From the NCBI RefSeq assembly GCF_021018805.1, contig NC_086248.1:56425485-56489484 (forward strand): a stretch of 64,000 bases of DNA. The letters run 5' to 3'. A program made the translations under genes and the position numbers. Within the stretch, counting starts at the first letter, position 1; every line of letters starts with the position of its first letter. This stretch comes from Prinia subflava. Lineage: Eukaryota; Chordata; Aves; Passeriformes; Cisticolidae. The notes beneath the pieces were generated by a model that was not told the origin of the DNA, searched no databases, and saw nothing but the letters and a program-made list of their open reading frames with translations. Shown piece by piece: positions 51,301 to 64,000 of this stretch.

Positions 51301-54300
51301 AAAGAACTAGTTAGGGTCACCTTGTCGGTTGCTGACAGATTCCTCTGATGTCTACACTTTGCTGAATTAACCTAACTTTGACTTGGACCAAGGCCTCCAT
51401 TTCTATGACCCACATAGGAAACCTTGGACTTTATCTCCAAAGAGGCAAATCTGATAGTTTTCTGCAGGATCTGGGCAGGCTTGAGTTGACACTACATAGA
51501 ATTTAGGTTAAAATACTCTCCCACAGTAAATAACCTTTCAAATCTCCCTTAAAGGCTCTTCTGAGGGAGAGAAATGCTCTCGTGGCATTGTGAGAGCTGA
51601 TGAGAACTGTTAGCAAAATCTGTTTCTGGTGAACTTCATCTCTTCTGAGTGCCAATGGGCAAGTGAAGGGTAGGGAGGACACAGGGTGAGGTGTAACTGG
51701 GGGATGTTCATGAAAGTTCATGTAGATGCTCAGACTCTGGCAGCTGGCATACAGGATAAACCAAAACCCAGTAAATCCCTATCTTGCTTCACTTTTCTGA
51801 GAAATAAACTACAAATGAATCAGCTACAACCCATAGATTGTGTAGCATATGCAAGAAGGAAATCAAACAGTTGCTTAACCTGTCATTAACAGAACAACCG
51901 TCCACTTCATTATCAGATAGCCTGTGGAGGGAACCTGAACTGTCCTGAATACCACCTGGACTCCTAATGCAGCTTACTCTTAATTTCTCAGAAAAGGAAT
52001 GGCTCTATCTAAAAAGACTCACACTTTCAGTCTACTGTTTCCTTGAGGGGTACCACAACAGCCTTCTTCAGACTACAAGCATCCAGTTTGTGTCCAAAAA
52101 CATTCCAATGTCTTCTTCATCTCCATAATTGCTGCTTTTAATAATCCCCATCCAACCAGCTGGGAAATCAGGCAAAAAATAAAATCAAAATACATTGATA
52201 TTTACCTTATTGGAACATCTTAATGGTACAGAATTGTGCATAAACACAGTTACAAAGGCATCTTCATGACAGAGTTAAAGACAACAATAATTTACCAGCT
52301 CAGTCAGTAGCAACACATTAACAACTAAATCCAAAGGCAGATGTCTTCAGCTTTGCAGCCTTAGCATATACCATGGCTCACCTCGAGCCAGCCACCCTGC
52401 TATTACAGGAGATGAGATTTTGCACCCTTACACTCAAATTGCTCTCAGCACAGATGCCTCTCTTACACAGGTTTTGCCATGCCCTTGAGGTTATGTTAAA
52501 TATGAGAAAATTGTATCAAACATGTAGCATAACAGGAAGTGTAGCATGTTAGAGGCTTAGCATGCACATCTGTACATCACTATCCAAGAGTGCCCATTAC
52601 AAACAGGTTGAAGCAGAGAGGGTGAGTTCTGACTGGAAGTTATCATCCACCTTCTACCCCTGAATTTTGACACAGACTGATCTGGCCTTTTCTCAGTACT
52701 GCCTCCTCTGAGATACAGGGTCAAGAGGTAAGAAGGTTTGGCATATTTGAGGTTAATGCTGTATGACCCTCTAGCATTACAGTGTTCACTGTTAAAAGGT
52801 GACACCTTATCACACCACCCTCAGGACCACACATGCAAATTTTGGATCAATTAAAGGCAGATCAACTTTAAAATTAAAAGGAGTTTTCCACTTGAGACAG
52901 ATCTAGATGTGAAGAAAAGCAGAAATCATAAAGATCAAAAAAGCATTAGCAGAAAATACCAGCATCTGCTCAGGCTTCATCCAGAACAGACATTATGCTG
53001 TGCTGTGTTATGTTTAATAGAATCCAAATTCTATCTGTGACTGGGTGAAATATGCTTTTCACTGCTTCCTGTCATTATGCATGGAAATTCCACTTAGTGA
53101 TGACAAATACTGAGCCATAAAGCTCTTCAGAGTTCAGAAGAGATTCCTTGTTTTCAGAATGTTATTCTGATGTTACAACAATGTGACTCAGGACTTATTA
53201 TGTACAGCTGTTTCTTCTAAACTAGTGTACTTAGCTTCAATGTCAATTTTAGGTACTCCCCCTGGAGCTATATGAAAAGTTCTTCATCATTGCCCAGCTT
53301 TATGGAGATTCAATGCAAGCAATCATGAGCTGAACCCTGAGAAGGTCACACTTACAAGAGTGAATGAAGGAGCTTAATGAGAAGACTGCTCAGATACTGA
53401 GCAGCACAGCCAAAATGAAGTGTAGGTGTGCTCCGGATGCTCACTGCCTCTGTGGTGCATGCTGGCCTGATACCAACCATCCCCTTACCTCCAGGATCTC
53501 CTCCCCTCACCACTGCCCAGCTGTTGAAAAGGTTGGGGCAGGGTTACCTTTTCTGAGGGATCTTTAGTTGCAACTTTAAAAAATCCTAAATTCAGTGTTT
53601 ATGTCATATTGAATTATTTTGGCAGGAAATAATGCCTCTCCTCCTTCTATTTTATGTTATCTTTGTTTAACACCATGTGAAATAAAAAAGTGCAGATAAA
53701 AACCAAAAAAACTTTGTATTTTACTTGTCCTCTTTTATTGCATTTCCTTTTTGGCTTTCTACACCATACCTTTAAATTTTCCCACAGTTTTTTGAAATGT
53801 TGCCTAAAAGTTGAAAAGTTTTTTAACAAGTGAAACAGGACATTGCAGTGCTGCAGTAATTGATTAATTTCAAGTGAATACCTTTGTTATGGAATGTTTT
53901 TCAAAGAAATCCTTTTTAATTCTGCCACCCCCACTATTCAATTTGTAGACTTGAAATTAAATAGATGTATAGTGTTCTGTCAGTCCTGAGCGACTTCTGA
54001 AGAATTAGGATGACTTGCTGTTTTTTTTAATTTTATTTCATCAGTCTTTAAATAATAGTTTAGGAACTGTTAAGTGTCTGTAATTTATTACAAGAAAGAA
54101 CTGTTGAATGAGCAGAGGTATCATTTATCTCGTCTAGCCTACAGCAGAATTGCTGTATTACTATACTGTAAACATACTGAGATAATTGCTAATGGTGAGT
54201 GACAGAATACTCAATAGTTTGCCTATGGACAAGCTCACTCTGGGTATCACTGACACTGAAGAGTTCTCATGTACCAAAGTGAAATCAAAGAAAATACTGT

Positions 54301-55299
54301 TTCTTTATGGACTTAAAACATAAAGCTGCATTTTTATACAAACTGCAAATGCAGTAAAGGTCTTACATAGTATTGAAGGTGTTCAACTCACAGGGTTTGG
54401 TTGGGGTGTTTTTTTGGTCCTTATGGCTTTATATTTGAGCTGTAAAAGAGATATAAATTTCTACTGCTCTGCTCTCATAAAGTTTCTTTCATTTTTTAAT
54501 GAAAGGGATTAACAAAGAAATTATACAATTTATATTTGTGAGGTGATTGACAAAAGTGCTGCAAAAGGGGGAGCAGCATAGGCTGGGAGTCACAGCATGT
54601 TTACAAGACACATGACTGTAAAAATTATGTTATGTATTTTCTGCTTATATTTCATAAGAATTTAGTCTATATATCTGCTAACTTATTACGAACAGTATAT
54701 CAGCCTGCATTCCTCATTCTGTTCTTCTGGCACGTAAAATTTCTACATTCTAAAAAATTTCTAGAAGTTCCTATATATTTTGGCAGTCATAGGGATGATA
54801 TTGAAAACCAGGGAAAAGTATCTTTTCATATGCCCACTGCTTTATGCCAGGAGACTTGCCATCTAATATTAGACAGCTGATTTCATATTTGACACAGATT
54901 AGTAGTGCCTTAGACCTAGCATCTCCAGACCTGTATTTGTCCATTAAATATCTTTGAATCTTTTGTAATGCAAACTAGCTGGATGACAGTTTCCCAGGCA
55001 TACAGAATTGCTCGTTACATCAGTATCAGTGTCTGATTTGTGCCTTTGGCTCCAGCAGTAAATGGACCTGCAATTCTTGTTTGTGCTACATGAGTCTTCC
55101 TTGAAGGCCAGAAGAAAATGGAAGGTGTTTTTTTTTAACTTAAGTCTTTATTTTTGTTGTCACTAAATAGTAGCTTCTACCTCCAGATAATAACATGGAA
55201 ATGCAGGTAACTAACTCAAAATATTGTAAAATATTCAGTGCTGAAAAGAAAGCTGCCACAAAATCCATTTGCACAGCATATGGAAAGAAAAAGAACAAG

Positions 55300-56150
55300 T
55301 GCAACTGGAGAAATTAACAAAACTTGACCACTGGAATCTCTGAGAGAAGACTCTTGAGAAGTGAGTCTGCATGGACCTCATGAGGCTCAGCAAGGCCAAA
55401 TCAGGGTCCTGCAAATGGATCAGGGCAACCCCTGGTATCAACACAGGTGGGGGGTGAAGAGATTGAGAGCAGCCCTGATGAAAAGGGTTAGGAGTACTGG
55501 TGGTTGAAAAGCTACAGGAGCCAGCAATTCTCACTTGCAGCCCAGAAGGCCAACCCTGTCCCGGGCTGCTTTGAAAGCAGCGAGGCCAGCAGGGTGAAGG
55601 AGGGGATTCTGCACCTCTGCTCTGCTCTGGTGAGACCCCACCTGCAGTGCTGTGTCAAGCACTGGAGCCACCAATACAAGGAGAACATGGATTTGTTGAA
55701 GTGGGACCAAAGGAGGGCCATGAAGATGATTGGGGGGTGGAGTAGCTCTCCTCTGAGGAAAGGAGAGAGATGGGTTTGTTCAGCCTGGAGAAGAGAAGAC
55801 TACAACAAAACCTCGTTGTTGCCTTCCAGTACCTAAAGAGGGCCTACAAGGAGGCTGGAGAGAGACTTTTCACAAAGTCATGAAGCGACAGAACTAGGGG
55901 AAATGGCTTTAAACTGAAAGAGGGTAAGTTTAGGTTAGAGAGTAGGAACAAATTCTTCACTAGGAGAGGGTGGTGACACACTGGAACATGTTGCCCAGAG
56001 AAGATGTGGATGACTCACCCCTAGTTCAAAGCCAGATTGGATGGGGCTTTGAACAACCTGATCTAGCTGAAGATGTCCCTGCACACTGCACTGGGAGTGG
56101 AACTAGGTAACCTTTAAAAGACCCTTCCAACCCAAGCTGTTCTATGACTC
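55300..56150 (+). mobile_element. CR1 LINE, 3' part of ORF2 plus 3' UTR
   Basis: This plus-strand CR1 covers the last part of ORF2 and the 3' tail. Familiar CR1 stretches occur in order: gagattgagagcagccctg, cagcccagaaggccaaccct, gtgagaccccacctgcagtg, gttcagcctggagaagagaa, and the tail acccttccaacccaagctgt tctatgactc. The ORF2 frame survives only in pieces (for example LVRPHLQCC) and is broken by frameshifts and stops. The left boundary is approximate. Confidence 0.94.
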
Positions 56151-57041
56151 AAAATCCTAAGGAAATTTTCTAGGTTCTGATGTAGTGAACAAAGTAAACT
56201 CCTTATGTTATGGCTTGGCCCAAAATGCATAGGATTTTTAAAATTATGATAATATTATTCAACACGATTAATTTAATTTGAAACAGAAACCATTCATAAG
56301 TACTGTGAAGTGAGAGCTGCTGGATGTGATTTGATAAGCTGGAGCTCAGTGGTTTTTGTGTTTCTTTTCAACTGCTAAGACGTTCATGCTCCTCGCTGCC
56401 CACTGGGTGTGCAGGATGGATTCAACCCAGATTGCACAGATAACAGTGGGAAGCCATGAGATCTGCCTCAGTGCACACCTGCAGCTGCCAACTCTGTGCC
56501 AAAGCTGCAGGCAGGTTCAGCAGATGGCTGGGAGCTTCTAGGGCAAGACAGAACACATGGAGCCATTGTCCACAACTAGACACAGACAAGTAAGAGAGAT
56601 TTTCCCTCTCGCACAAACACACAGAGTCTATCTGGGGAAATAAAAAGCAGATTTAAAAAAAATCCAACCCAAATTTGATAGAAAAAATAGGACACTGACA
56701 CCAGAAATGAAGCTACCACAGGGGCTTGATATCAAAGGTTGCCCCTAAATAGCTCCAAGTTGCATTAATATTTTCAAGTTTGCATTCGTAGTCCTCCAAA
56801 AGTCTTACTGCTTCTTTTTCTTCTTTAGCTTCAGACGGTCACATGCCTGTGAAATGTTTTGCTTGACTTGGGAGGGAAGTACACTCTTCTGCTTTTCTAT
56901 GCTAGATTATGTTAAAGGCTTTTCTGCCTACTAATGAGAGAAGGAGAGGATGAGCTTTGACTGAGAACTTTTCTTTGAAGTTGAAAATCTCTGGTAGAGC
57001 CCTCTCATTTCTAAGGACACTATAATCATCTTGATGGAATA

Positions 57042-57061
57042 AAAAAAAAAAAAAAAAAAAA
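57042..57061. repeat. Poly(A)20 followed by a pyrimidine-rich tract and short (CA)n
   Basis: Twenty A residues lead directly into about 60 pyrimidine-rich bases and a short CACACA run (to about 57151) holding a CACGTG E-box at 57127. Simple sequence only. Confidence 0.85.
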
Positions 57062-57879
57062 TCTGGCTCTGTACCTATCTTCCTCCCACTCTTCCCCTTA
57101 TTTTCTCTCTCCCTCTCCTTCATGCACACGTGCACATCCACACACACACAATCTCTCTCTATGGAGTACAGAAACAGCAAACTACAATGCATGTTATTTT
57201 TTTTAACTGCACATTTACACCTACACAGGTACGGATTTTTTTTTTTTATGGCTCTTACCTGTAGCACATGCACATCAACATTCACACACCATACTTCAAG
57301 GACTTTACTTTTATCCTTTTCAGTACACTTTTATGGTTTTGACCTTTATTTTCTGCACACATCCTGTCAAATCTTTTGCAAATGAATTTTATAGACACAA
57401 ATATTTGCTCTAAAGGAATCTGGAATTATAAACACCCACACTCAAGGAGACTTTACTTTAAACATGAATACTTTGCTATGGAAATACTTGCATTCTTCAC
57501 TCAGGGAATAAAATCTGCATCTTGTGTGACCGCTTCCAACCAGACAGCACAGCTTCAGTTACAATTATGCACCATAATTCCCTGCGATAGAAGGATAGTG
57601 ACAATAATAAATTCAAATGCATTCAGATAAATAATTTTAAAGTTAATGCATACTGCTGGAAGATGTTCAGCAAGCAGGAAAAAAAAGCCCAGTAGCCTAA
57701 TATGTTATTTCTTGGGAATAGTTCTGTCTGCCCTTAGGCTGATATATTCTTTGGGAACACTTTAATGCAGTTCCTATAATTAGCGAGTGCTTCATAATCA
57801 CCTTCTAGAGAATGAAATCTCTCTGTAGCACTCGGGTGTGCTGTGAAGGCATCGAAGCATACATGGCTCTTGTGTCAGC

Positions 57880-58500
57880 AGAAGAAAGGTTGCTGGGCAG
57901 GACGGGGTGGGGGCCTTAAGACGTTGCCAGGAGGCATCAGCATCGTTTCGCTGTACTGGACTGCATCTCCCCTCTTGGAAAAATGCTGGTGAGATCCTGC
58001 TCTCGCTGAAGCCGCCGGGCATTTTGACAGCTGTTCCCGCAGCAATCCAGCTGGGGAATGGCTCCATTTGCATTGCAGGGGTGGGGGAGAGGTGTTGGGG
58101 ACAGAGTCAGGTGTCTTTCCCTGGCTGGCTGGGGAGGTCACACGAGGGCTGGCTCCCTGCGGAGGCAGCTGGCAGCTCTCCCCCAGCCATTTCCCTTGTG
58201 CCCTTCGGCCACTCCTGTTCTGCCCGCGCACCCCTCTCCTGCTCACACCCCGGGGCTGCCGTGGCTGCGGGCGAAATGTGTTCCTTCAAGTCAGATTAAC
58301 TGCCTGCGATAGCATGGAAAGATTGCAATGTGGATTTTAACTCTTTGAGTGTCCTGGGACAAACCCTGCCTATGGAAGCTCCCCCTCCGGCTGCCACTGC
58401 CACTCGCCACTGCATCTTCTGTTGAACTGGCATGCCAAGAGATGTAAAAATCATATCTGGATATCAAGCTGATATACTGTCATGATTGGTAATTATTCTG
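57880..58500. promoter_or_regulatory. CpG-rich block and adjoining enhancer-like sequence, 19 kb upstream of SGK1
   Basis: From 57880 to about 58320 the sequence is GC-rich with roughly 20 CpGs (gaagccgccgggc, cccgcgcacccc, gctgcgggcgaaa). It contains a perfect octamer ATTTGCAT at 58066-58073. The adjoining 58320-58500 is non-repetitive with attggtaatta-like homeodomain/CCAAT sequence. It could be an unannotated promoter or a distal enhancer. Overlapping open frames of 80-130 codons on both strands are a consequence of few AT-rich stop codons. Confidence 0.35.
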
Positions 58501-60130
58501 TCAAGTGTCTTTTGGGAGGCGAGAGCAGAAACAGCTGTGTAAACCCAGGCAAGAACTGTTGTTCTTGTAAATATCTTTGAGCATGTTGTTCAGTAATTGC
58601 ATAGCTGTGGAAAGGACCAGAGCTTATATGACATATTTCATTTTGAGTGTAAAATTGGCCTGGTGAAGGATATGTCTAGAAAAGAAATTGTGTGAAAATT
58701 TTACTTCTGATGCTGCTGGCCAGGTGTCTGACAACTTAAAAAGAAAAGACTAAAAAATAAAAAATAATCCCAAAACTCTTTTAATGCCATTTATTCCATT
58801 GGGGGTTTTTGTTCTGTTTTGGTTTTTTCTCTGCAAACTTGAATTTGATAGGAGAGCATCGCACTTTTACATAATGCATTACAAATCCATTCCTGGACCC
58901 TATGGATCCCTGTACCTCCTCATGTCAGTAAACACCCCCCAAAAATTCCCTATTTCTCATTTTGAACCAAAGAAGGCTTTTATCACATCTCATGTTAAAA
59001 TGTATTTACCTAAGATAATTTCTCAGAAGTGATCTACAAGATTAGAGTTTAGACTGCTCAGGAGTATTCTGTATGATTTAGACAGTGATAGTGCTTTATG
59101 TCTCAAAAAACAGAGCAAAACCTTATAACTAAATGTCTCTGTGATAATCTGATTAGACCAAGCATTCACCTTATATGTAATATAACACAGCTCTTTGATT
59201 TCCTGTAGAATTTCTAATGCACTCACATTACTGTGGTTTCGCAATTGCTGGAATACTTGGAGCAAAAAGCTGAAGGCAACTGATCAGACACCAGGCAGTG
59301 TTTTTGAGACATTCAATTAAAATGTTTAAGGGGTCTGTGTTTTTCAAATACCTGAAAGCAGCTACTTAGTAGGGTGATTTGTTCATTGTTGGAAGTTGAG
59401 GGGAAGAGCATTTGTAAGACTAACCTCTCTTGCAAGGATAAGTTAGATTAATGGTTTACAAAATGTTCTGGATAGTGTAGTTCTTTTACCTGCAGGGTTT
59501 TATGTAGGCAGGCATGTGAGAAGTACTGCAGGGTTGGCTTGCACTGCTTATTTAGATTCATACCTGCAAAGCTGGTAGTGATTTCATGCCATCAGAATGA
59601 ATTTGGAACAGAATTCATTGCTTTTTCCAAGACAGAGAATTTTTGAGAAGCCCTCCTGGTACAGGTTAGACTTTTTCTTTCTTTAACCTTCACACCTTTT
59701 GAACCATATGCCTCTGAGGAGGATGACATTGAAGGACTTTGGTCAAAGCATAAGACCACATTTCAAAGTCCCAGTTTCTTTGTAAACAGTACAGACATTC
59801 TGTGAGGCCTGGAGCTTGCCATGTGCTTTAAATTAATTTTCTCTGAAACTGTAAAATTTGCCCATCTCCCAAATAGGTAGGTGATATTAGAACTTATTTT
59901 TACCCTGGGACATGACATATAGTATGGACAAGAAGTGGCTGGGAGTTTCACTTCATCTCTGCTTCTATCACACTTTCAAATTATCAGCTCCTGAGGTGTA
60001 AGTTGAGGTGGACACAGCTCTGGGAGCTGCCAAGCCACATATTCCACTAACTGAGGTGCCAATAGAGAGAACTGAAAATCTCCTGAGACAGCCCAGACAA
60101 TTAAATCACACTATAGAGCAGAGCCGGTGG

Positions 60131-60164
60131 AGATGTGCATGCACACATACATATGTACACATCT
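60131..60164. repeat. 34-bp alternating purine-pyrimidine inverted element
   Basis: The block opens with agatgtg and closes with cacatct. It contains the palindromes gtgcatgcac (60135-60144) and tacatatgta (60148-60157), and alternates purine and pyrimidine without a break from 60133 to 60162. It could adopt cruciform or Z conformations. Confidence 0.6.
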
Positions 60165-62494
60165 GTGCACAGATATCAGTCAATAGATGGATAAACCTAA
60201 ATCATTCTGTGATCCTATGTAAAAATTAGGGCAGAATTGTTTTAGCAATGGGTTAAAATGGCTGTGTAAATCAGACATTTCCCTTTGCCATCCCAGCCAC
60301 TGTCAGAGAAGGTGTATGGAGTTTATCCTCTTAAGTACAGTAGGAGTAAAGAGCAGCCAGCTCTTTCCCTGCCCTCCATTTCCAGGACTGCTTCTCCAGA
60401 GTTCGTGCAGTAAGAGAGTCTGACTTTCCACCCCAGTTGAAGGTGACTATGCTTTTCTTACCATCTGTTTACTTCTTTCACAGCTTTCAAGAGGTGCAAG
60501 GACCCTGAGCCTTTGTTGTGGAAAGTGTTTGCCATGTGACAAATTGCCTGGGGCAGCAAGTTCTAGAAAGTGCCATTTTCTCTTCCTACAAAGGTCTGTC
60601 ATTGTCTCTTCAGCTCAGTCATAAATGTGTCTTGCACATGTGGCAGGGAGGAACAGTCTCTAGCTGTATGGCAATGAAATTGTCTTCAGAGGGGAACTTG
60701 CCCATACTTAACAGATTGTAATACCTTGTCCTTTTCTGCAACAATAAGCTTGACACAAACATCAAAAATTCATTAAAATGTACTCTTAACCTTTTCAAAA
60801 AGAAGGCTCAAACAGGACGGGTAGCCATTAAAGAGGAAGCCATGCAACATTGTAGGATCAGCCTCTGAATGTGTCACCTGAATTCATGAAATCCCACACA
60901 ACTTTGTAAAAAATTCGCTTTCTAACTGAGGAAGAAACATGCTCCCTGGTTTTTTTTTTCCTACTAGAATAATTGCAGTATATTAAGACACACCAGGTGA
61001 GCCAGAGCAAAGGTTGTTTGTAGCTCTCATTTCAACTGCACATTATGCACTTGCATTGTAATATATTCAAACTGACAGCTTCATTATGGAGAATTAATCT
61101 AAATTATGTCTAGACATATATTTGCAAGAACAAGCATCACAGAGGTTGTTTGGTGGCTGACTGTTCAGAGAAATTAAACAAGAAAATGCCAGGCTTAAGC
61201 CTTACAAATAAATGGTTAAGTTGATAAACAAAGGAATATACAAGTTTAGGTCCTACTTCGGGAACAATACCAAAACCTCCTCCCTAGAATTTTACTAGTG
61301 TACACATTCCTTCACCACTTCACCATTTTAATTATCATCCCCTCTGCTGTAGGCATGCAACCCTGCTGTAATGCTGCCACAGAAGCCCACACAGCAAGCC
61401 ATAGGAAGCATTAAATGATTGCTGGTTCTGTGCAGTAAAAGTGCCTGGATATGCCCATACTTTGAACAATATTGTGAATTTCATATGGCTGTTTTATACT
61501 GCATGTGTTGAGAGGCTTGGCTATCCTTTTAGTATTTGTGAAGTTTCAGACATAAATTTAGCACTGCTCCACCATTAATGGTGATAGGTGGAAAGGAGAC
61601 TTGTACCTCATGATACAATTATTATTTGTAAAGACAAAAACTTTAGGACTTTCCATCTGGAGATAATAATTTTATTACCCTGCTGTAAAAAATCCACAAC
61701 ACTACCAGTGGATCACACAATTAGTAGTAAGTTTAAAGTCTCACTGTATACCGTACTTCAGATTAAACTCACTGCAAGCTAAAAGCTTGCAAATGCAGGG
61801 CAAGGGAGGGCATATAAGAGGCTGGTGTTTCACTGCAGCTGGGGCAGAATCACACGCTGGACAGGAAAAATGTGAGACCTGAGACAGCTTCAGCACCAGG
61901 ACTCTGTATTTACAACAGTAAATTCAATTCTTTTCTCCATGGGGAAGCAGGAAAAACTAGCATGGGCACAGCCGTCAGTAACACGTCCTAACAGCTTCCA
62001 GGCTGGAGAAGGCTTTCACTGGTGTGACTCAGAGGGAGGGCAGAGCTACCTCTGTGCAGATGTGCCTGCAGACACCGGGTGGGAAAGGGGCAATGCAGGT
62101 ATTGTACATGTCCTACAGAAATGGGAATGAGGTAGCAATGACAGCAACACAGGAAGGTCAAATGAATGGCTTCAGATTGCCCAAAGGGCCTGTGCCAAAC
62201 ACAGTGTTTGAACCCCGGCACTACTGCTGCTACCTTTAATAAGTGCTTTAAGTGCTCTGCCAAAAGCGTTTAACAGCTATGAGGAAAGCAGAAGCAGAGA
62301 AGTGGGCGTATGGCATTAGTTAGCCACTGCTAGGTCAGCCACTGCTGGGTTGTCTTTCTGCTCCCTGCTGTTAAGGGAGCATGAGGAAAGACTGCAGAGG
62401 TTTCAAAGGGAGCCACAAAGCTGGTTTGTGGGCTGCCAAGCAGCCTGTAGGAGGGGAGACATCAAGACTACAAAATGTAGTCTTACATTTATTC

Positions 62495-62512
62495 AAAAAA
62501 AAAAAAAAAAAA
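62495..62512. repeat. Poly(A)18
   Basis: An A homopolymer 12 bp right of a perfect 7-bp stem/3-base-loop inverted repeat at 62466-62482 (gactaca / tgtagtc). No retroelement body is recognised. Confidence 0.85.
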
Positions 62513-64000
62513 GAAACCTGAAATGATTTGGGTATTTTGTACAAGTATTAGCACACAGGATGAATATCTGAGAGTAGAGAGCTTTTATACTTTTACACAA
62601 AGACGTGACAAGATCCAATCGCTGATAAACGTCTTTTGTGGAAGAAACTCTAAATCAACGCCTGCAATCAGTAGCAAGTACCTCACATTATTTCCTTCAG
62701 GCTATGAAAGGATTCCTTCTCCCTGCCTGCAAGATATATTTTGATATTTCCCTATACATCTACCACTTTCTGAAGTGTCAGAACCTGGTCGCCAGCTGGA
62801 AACAGCACAATGACAATGAAGATCACTGGCAGAAGGCATTAAATATTCTCAGCAATCTGCTTGGTGTGTACCTTCCCCTGGTGCTCAGGGTCACAGCAAT
62901 AACCAGATTTGGAGTGGGAAAAACATTTTTCTCATAAAGATAGTCAAGCAGGATCATGAGAGTTTGTGGGCTTTTTCCTTTATCTTCAGCAAGGATTGTA
63001 ATTTGCAAGCTGGAATTCCTCATTGTCAGGGGGTCTCCAGGGTTCTGTATTTAGTTGTTTCTTTTTCTTTGGAGCTTTTTCTCCAAAAATCTGAAACACT
63101 TATAAGCATCACTTATTATAACTGTAGTTTTTGGATCATGCAAGAATTCAAACAATTATCTTGGGCCATTAAGAAACATCTCTACCCAAGTAAACTTTTA
63201 AAACAAAGTCACACAAAGTCGTCAGCCATTAGCCCATCCTAACAGTCTCTAAACTCCTCATGCTAGTCCCCTGGCAGAGACAAACAACTTGAAACCCCTC
63301 TCATTTTTGCTCCCTATCAGAATCAAGAAAATTGAACGCTTTCTTCTCACCTCCATTTAATAACTTAACCTAGCTGGAATTTCAAAAATATCCCAGTGTG
63401 AGCACATGGCATTCAAAATGTAATTTAAAACATAGCTGGATGAGAAAAACATCTTTGTGTTTCTGGTAAAGGGTTAAAATGTCCAACTGAGTTGTGGTCA
63501 GTTGACACAGGTTCAATTGTCCTTTCTTTGCCTGGGGGAATTTGAATTTCGGAGGAAGAAATTTTTGCTTCTGGCACTCCTCTGAGAACTAGATAAAAGA
63601 ACATTTTACAACCAGATAAATTCCAATATCAATCAGGGTACTGAAGAAAAGTTTAATTTCCACTCAGGGTGTTTGAAGGAAGAGCACTGACACAGCCTTT
63701 CTAATGTAAATTAAAGCCTGAGAATACTAAGTGAAAATACTCAGATACCTGTCTGTAAGTAGATTTGGAATACAGGGGTTTTGGCCATCGTTGTGCTGGT
63801 GCTCCATCCATTTGTTTTCCCTTCTGCTGCTGTCAGCTGTCTCGTGCAGGGCTCCCACAGCACCATGTGAGGAGCCTGTCCCAGGACTGACAAACAACCA
63901 CAAGCTTGTGCATGCTTGCCCTTCTGCAAACTTGAAGAATAAAGTTTTCAGAAATTTACAGCTGGATAAGAAAGAAACAGAGAAAGGCTATGCCAGAAGA

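Larger units (their letters stand above)
39801..64000. other. Intergenic region 5' of SGK1
   Basis: No gene is recognisable in these 24 kb. Open frames are under about 130 codons and resemble random AT-rich frames or repeats. In the human genome the region upstream of long-isoform SGK1 is a gene-poor interval before ALDH8A1, which fits, but no ALDH8A1 exon is seen here. Identified content is a MIR-like fragment (40985-41130), a 0.85-kb CR1 (55300-56150), a CpG-rich block (57880-58320), pyrimidine-rich and homopolymer tracts, and a 34-bp inverted/alternating element (60131-60164). Confidence 0.7.

Noticed and set aside
57875..58312. Overlapping 80-130-codon frames on both strands
   Set aside because: They overlap each other in a GC-rich block where stop codons are rare, with no splice-bounded similarity to a known family.
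1..64000. A previously undescribed multi-gene system, tRNA genes, CRISPR or phage-like features
   Set aside because: Nothing in the window supports these. It is vertebrate intronic and intergenic DNA around two SGK1 exons.

Overview
This is vertebrate nuclear DNA, most likely from a bird. It is AT-rich and nearly gene-free, with no operon-like coding and almost no young transposons. The recognisable interspersed repeats are CR1 LINE copies, including truncated 3' ends with the usual avian reverse-complement signature (gggttggaaaggacct), plus very old MIR-like fragments. CR1 dominance, few repeats and no L1 or Alu point to a sauropsid, and compactness favours a bird. The species cannot be read from the sequence.

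The one gene I can support is SGK1 (serum- and glucocorticoid-regulated kinase 1), on the minus strand and only in part. Two coding exons of its long, alternatively promoted N-terminal isoform (called SGK1.1 in mammals) are present. Exon 1 is 39078-39010: the start codon plus 23 codons, closed by a GTAAGA donor. Exon 2 is 16366-16148: 73 codons between a good AG acceptor and a GTAAGC donor. Both junctions are phase 0 and splice cleanly, giving 96 N-terminal residues. The kinase-domain exons and the usual short-isoform promoter must lie left of position 1.

Layout: 1-16147 is intron 2 and has no convincing exon. 16367-39009 is the 22.6-kb intron 1, with two CR1 fragments on the minus strand, a very degraded CR1 on the plus strand, a MIR, long homopolymer and microsatellite tracts, a small CpG-rich patch next to a perfect Maf-recognition palindrome, and a block that looks like a conserved enhancer. 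About 39079-39800 is the probable 5' leader and promoter of the long isoform. About 39800-64000 is 5' intergenic sequence with a MIR, a 0.85-kb CR1 copy, a CpG-rich block near 58 kb and simple repeats.

I found no RNA genes, CRISPR arrays, intact mobile elements or novel multi-gene system. The most informative content is the long-isoform SGK1 N-terminus, its upstream region and the non-coding elements in the large first intron.
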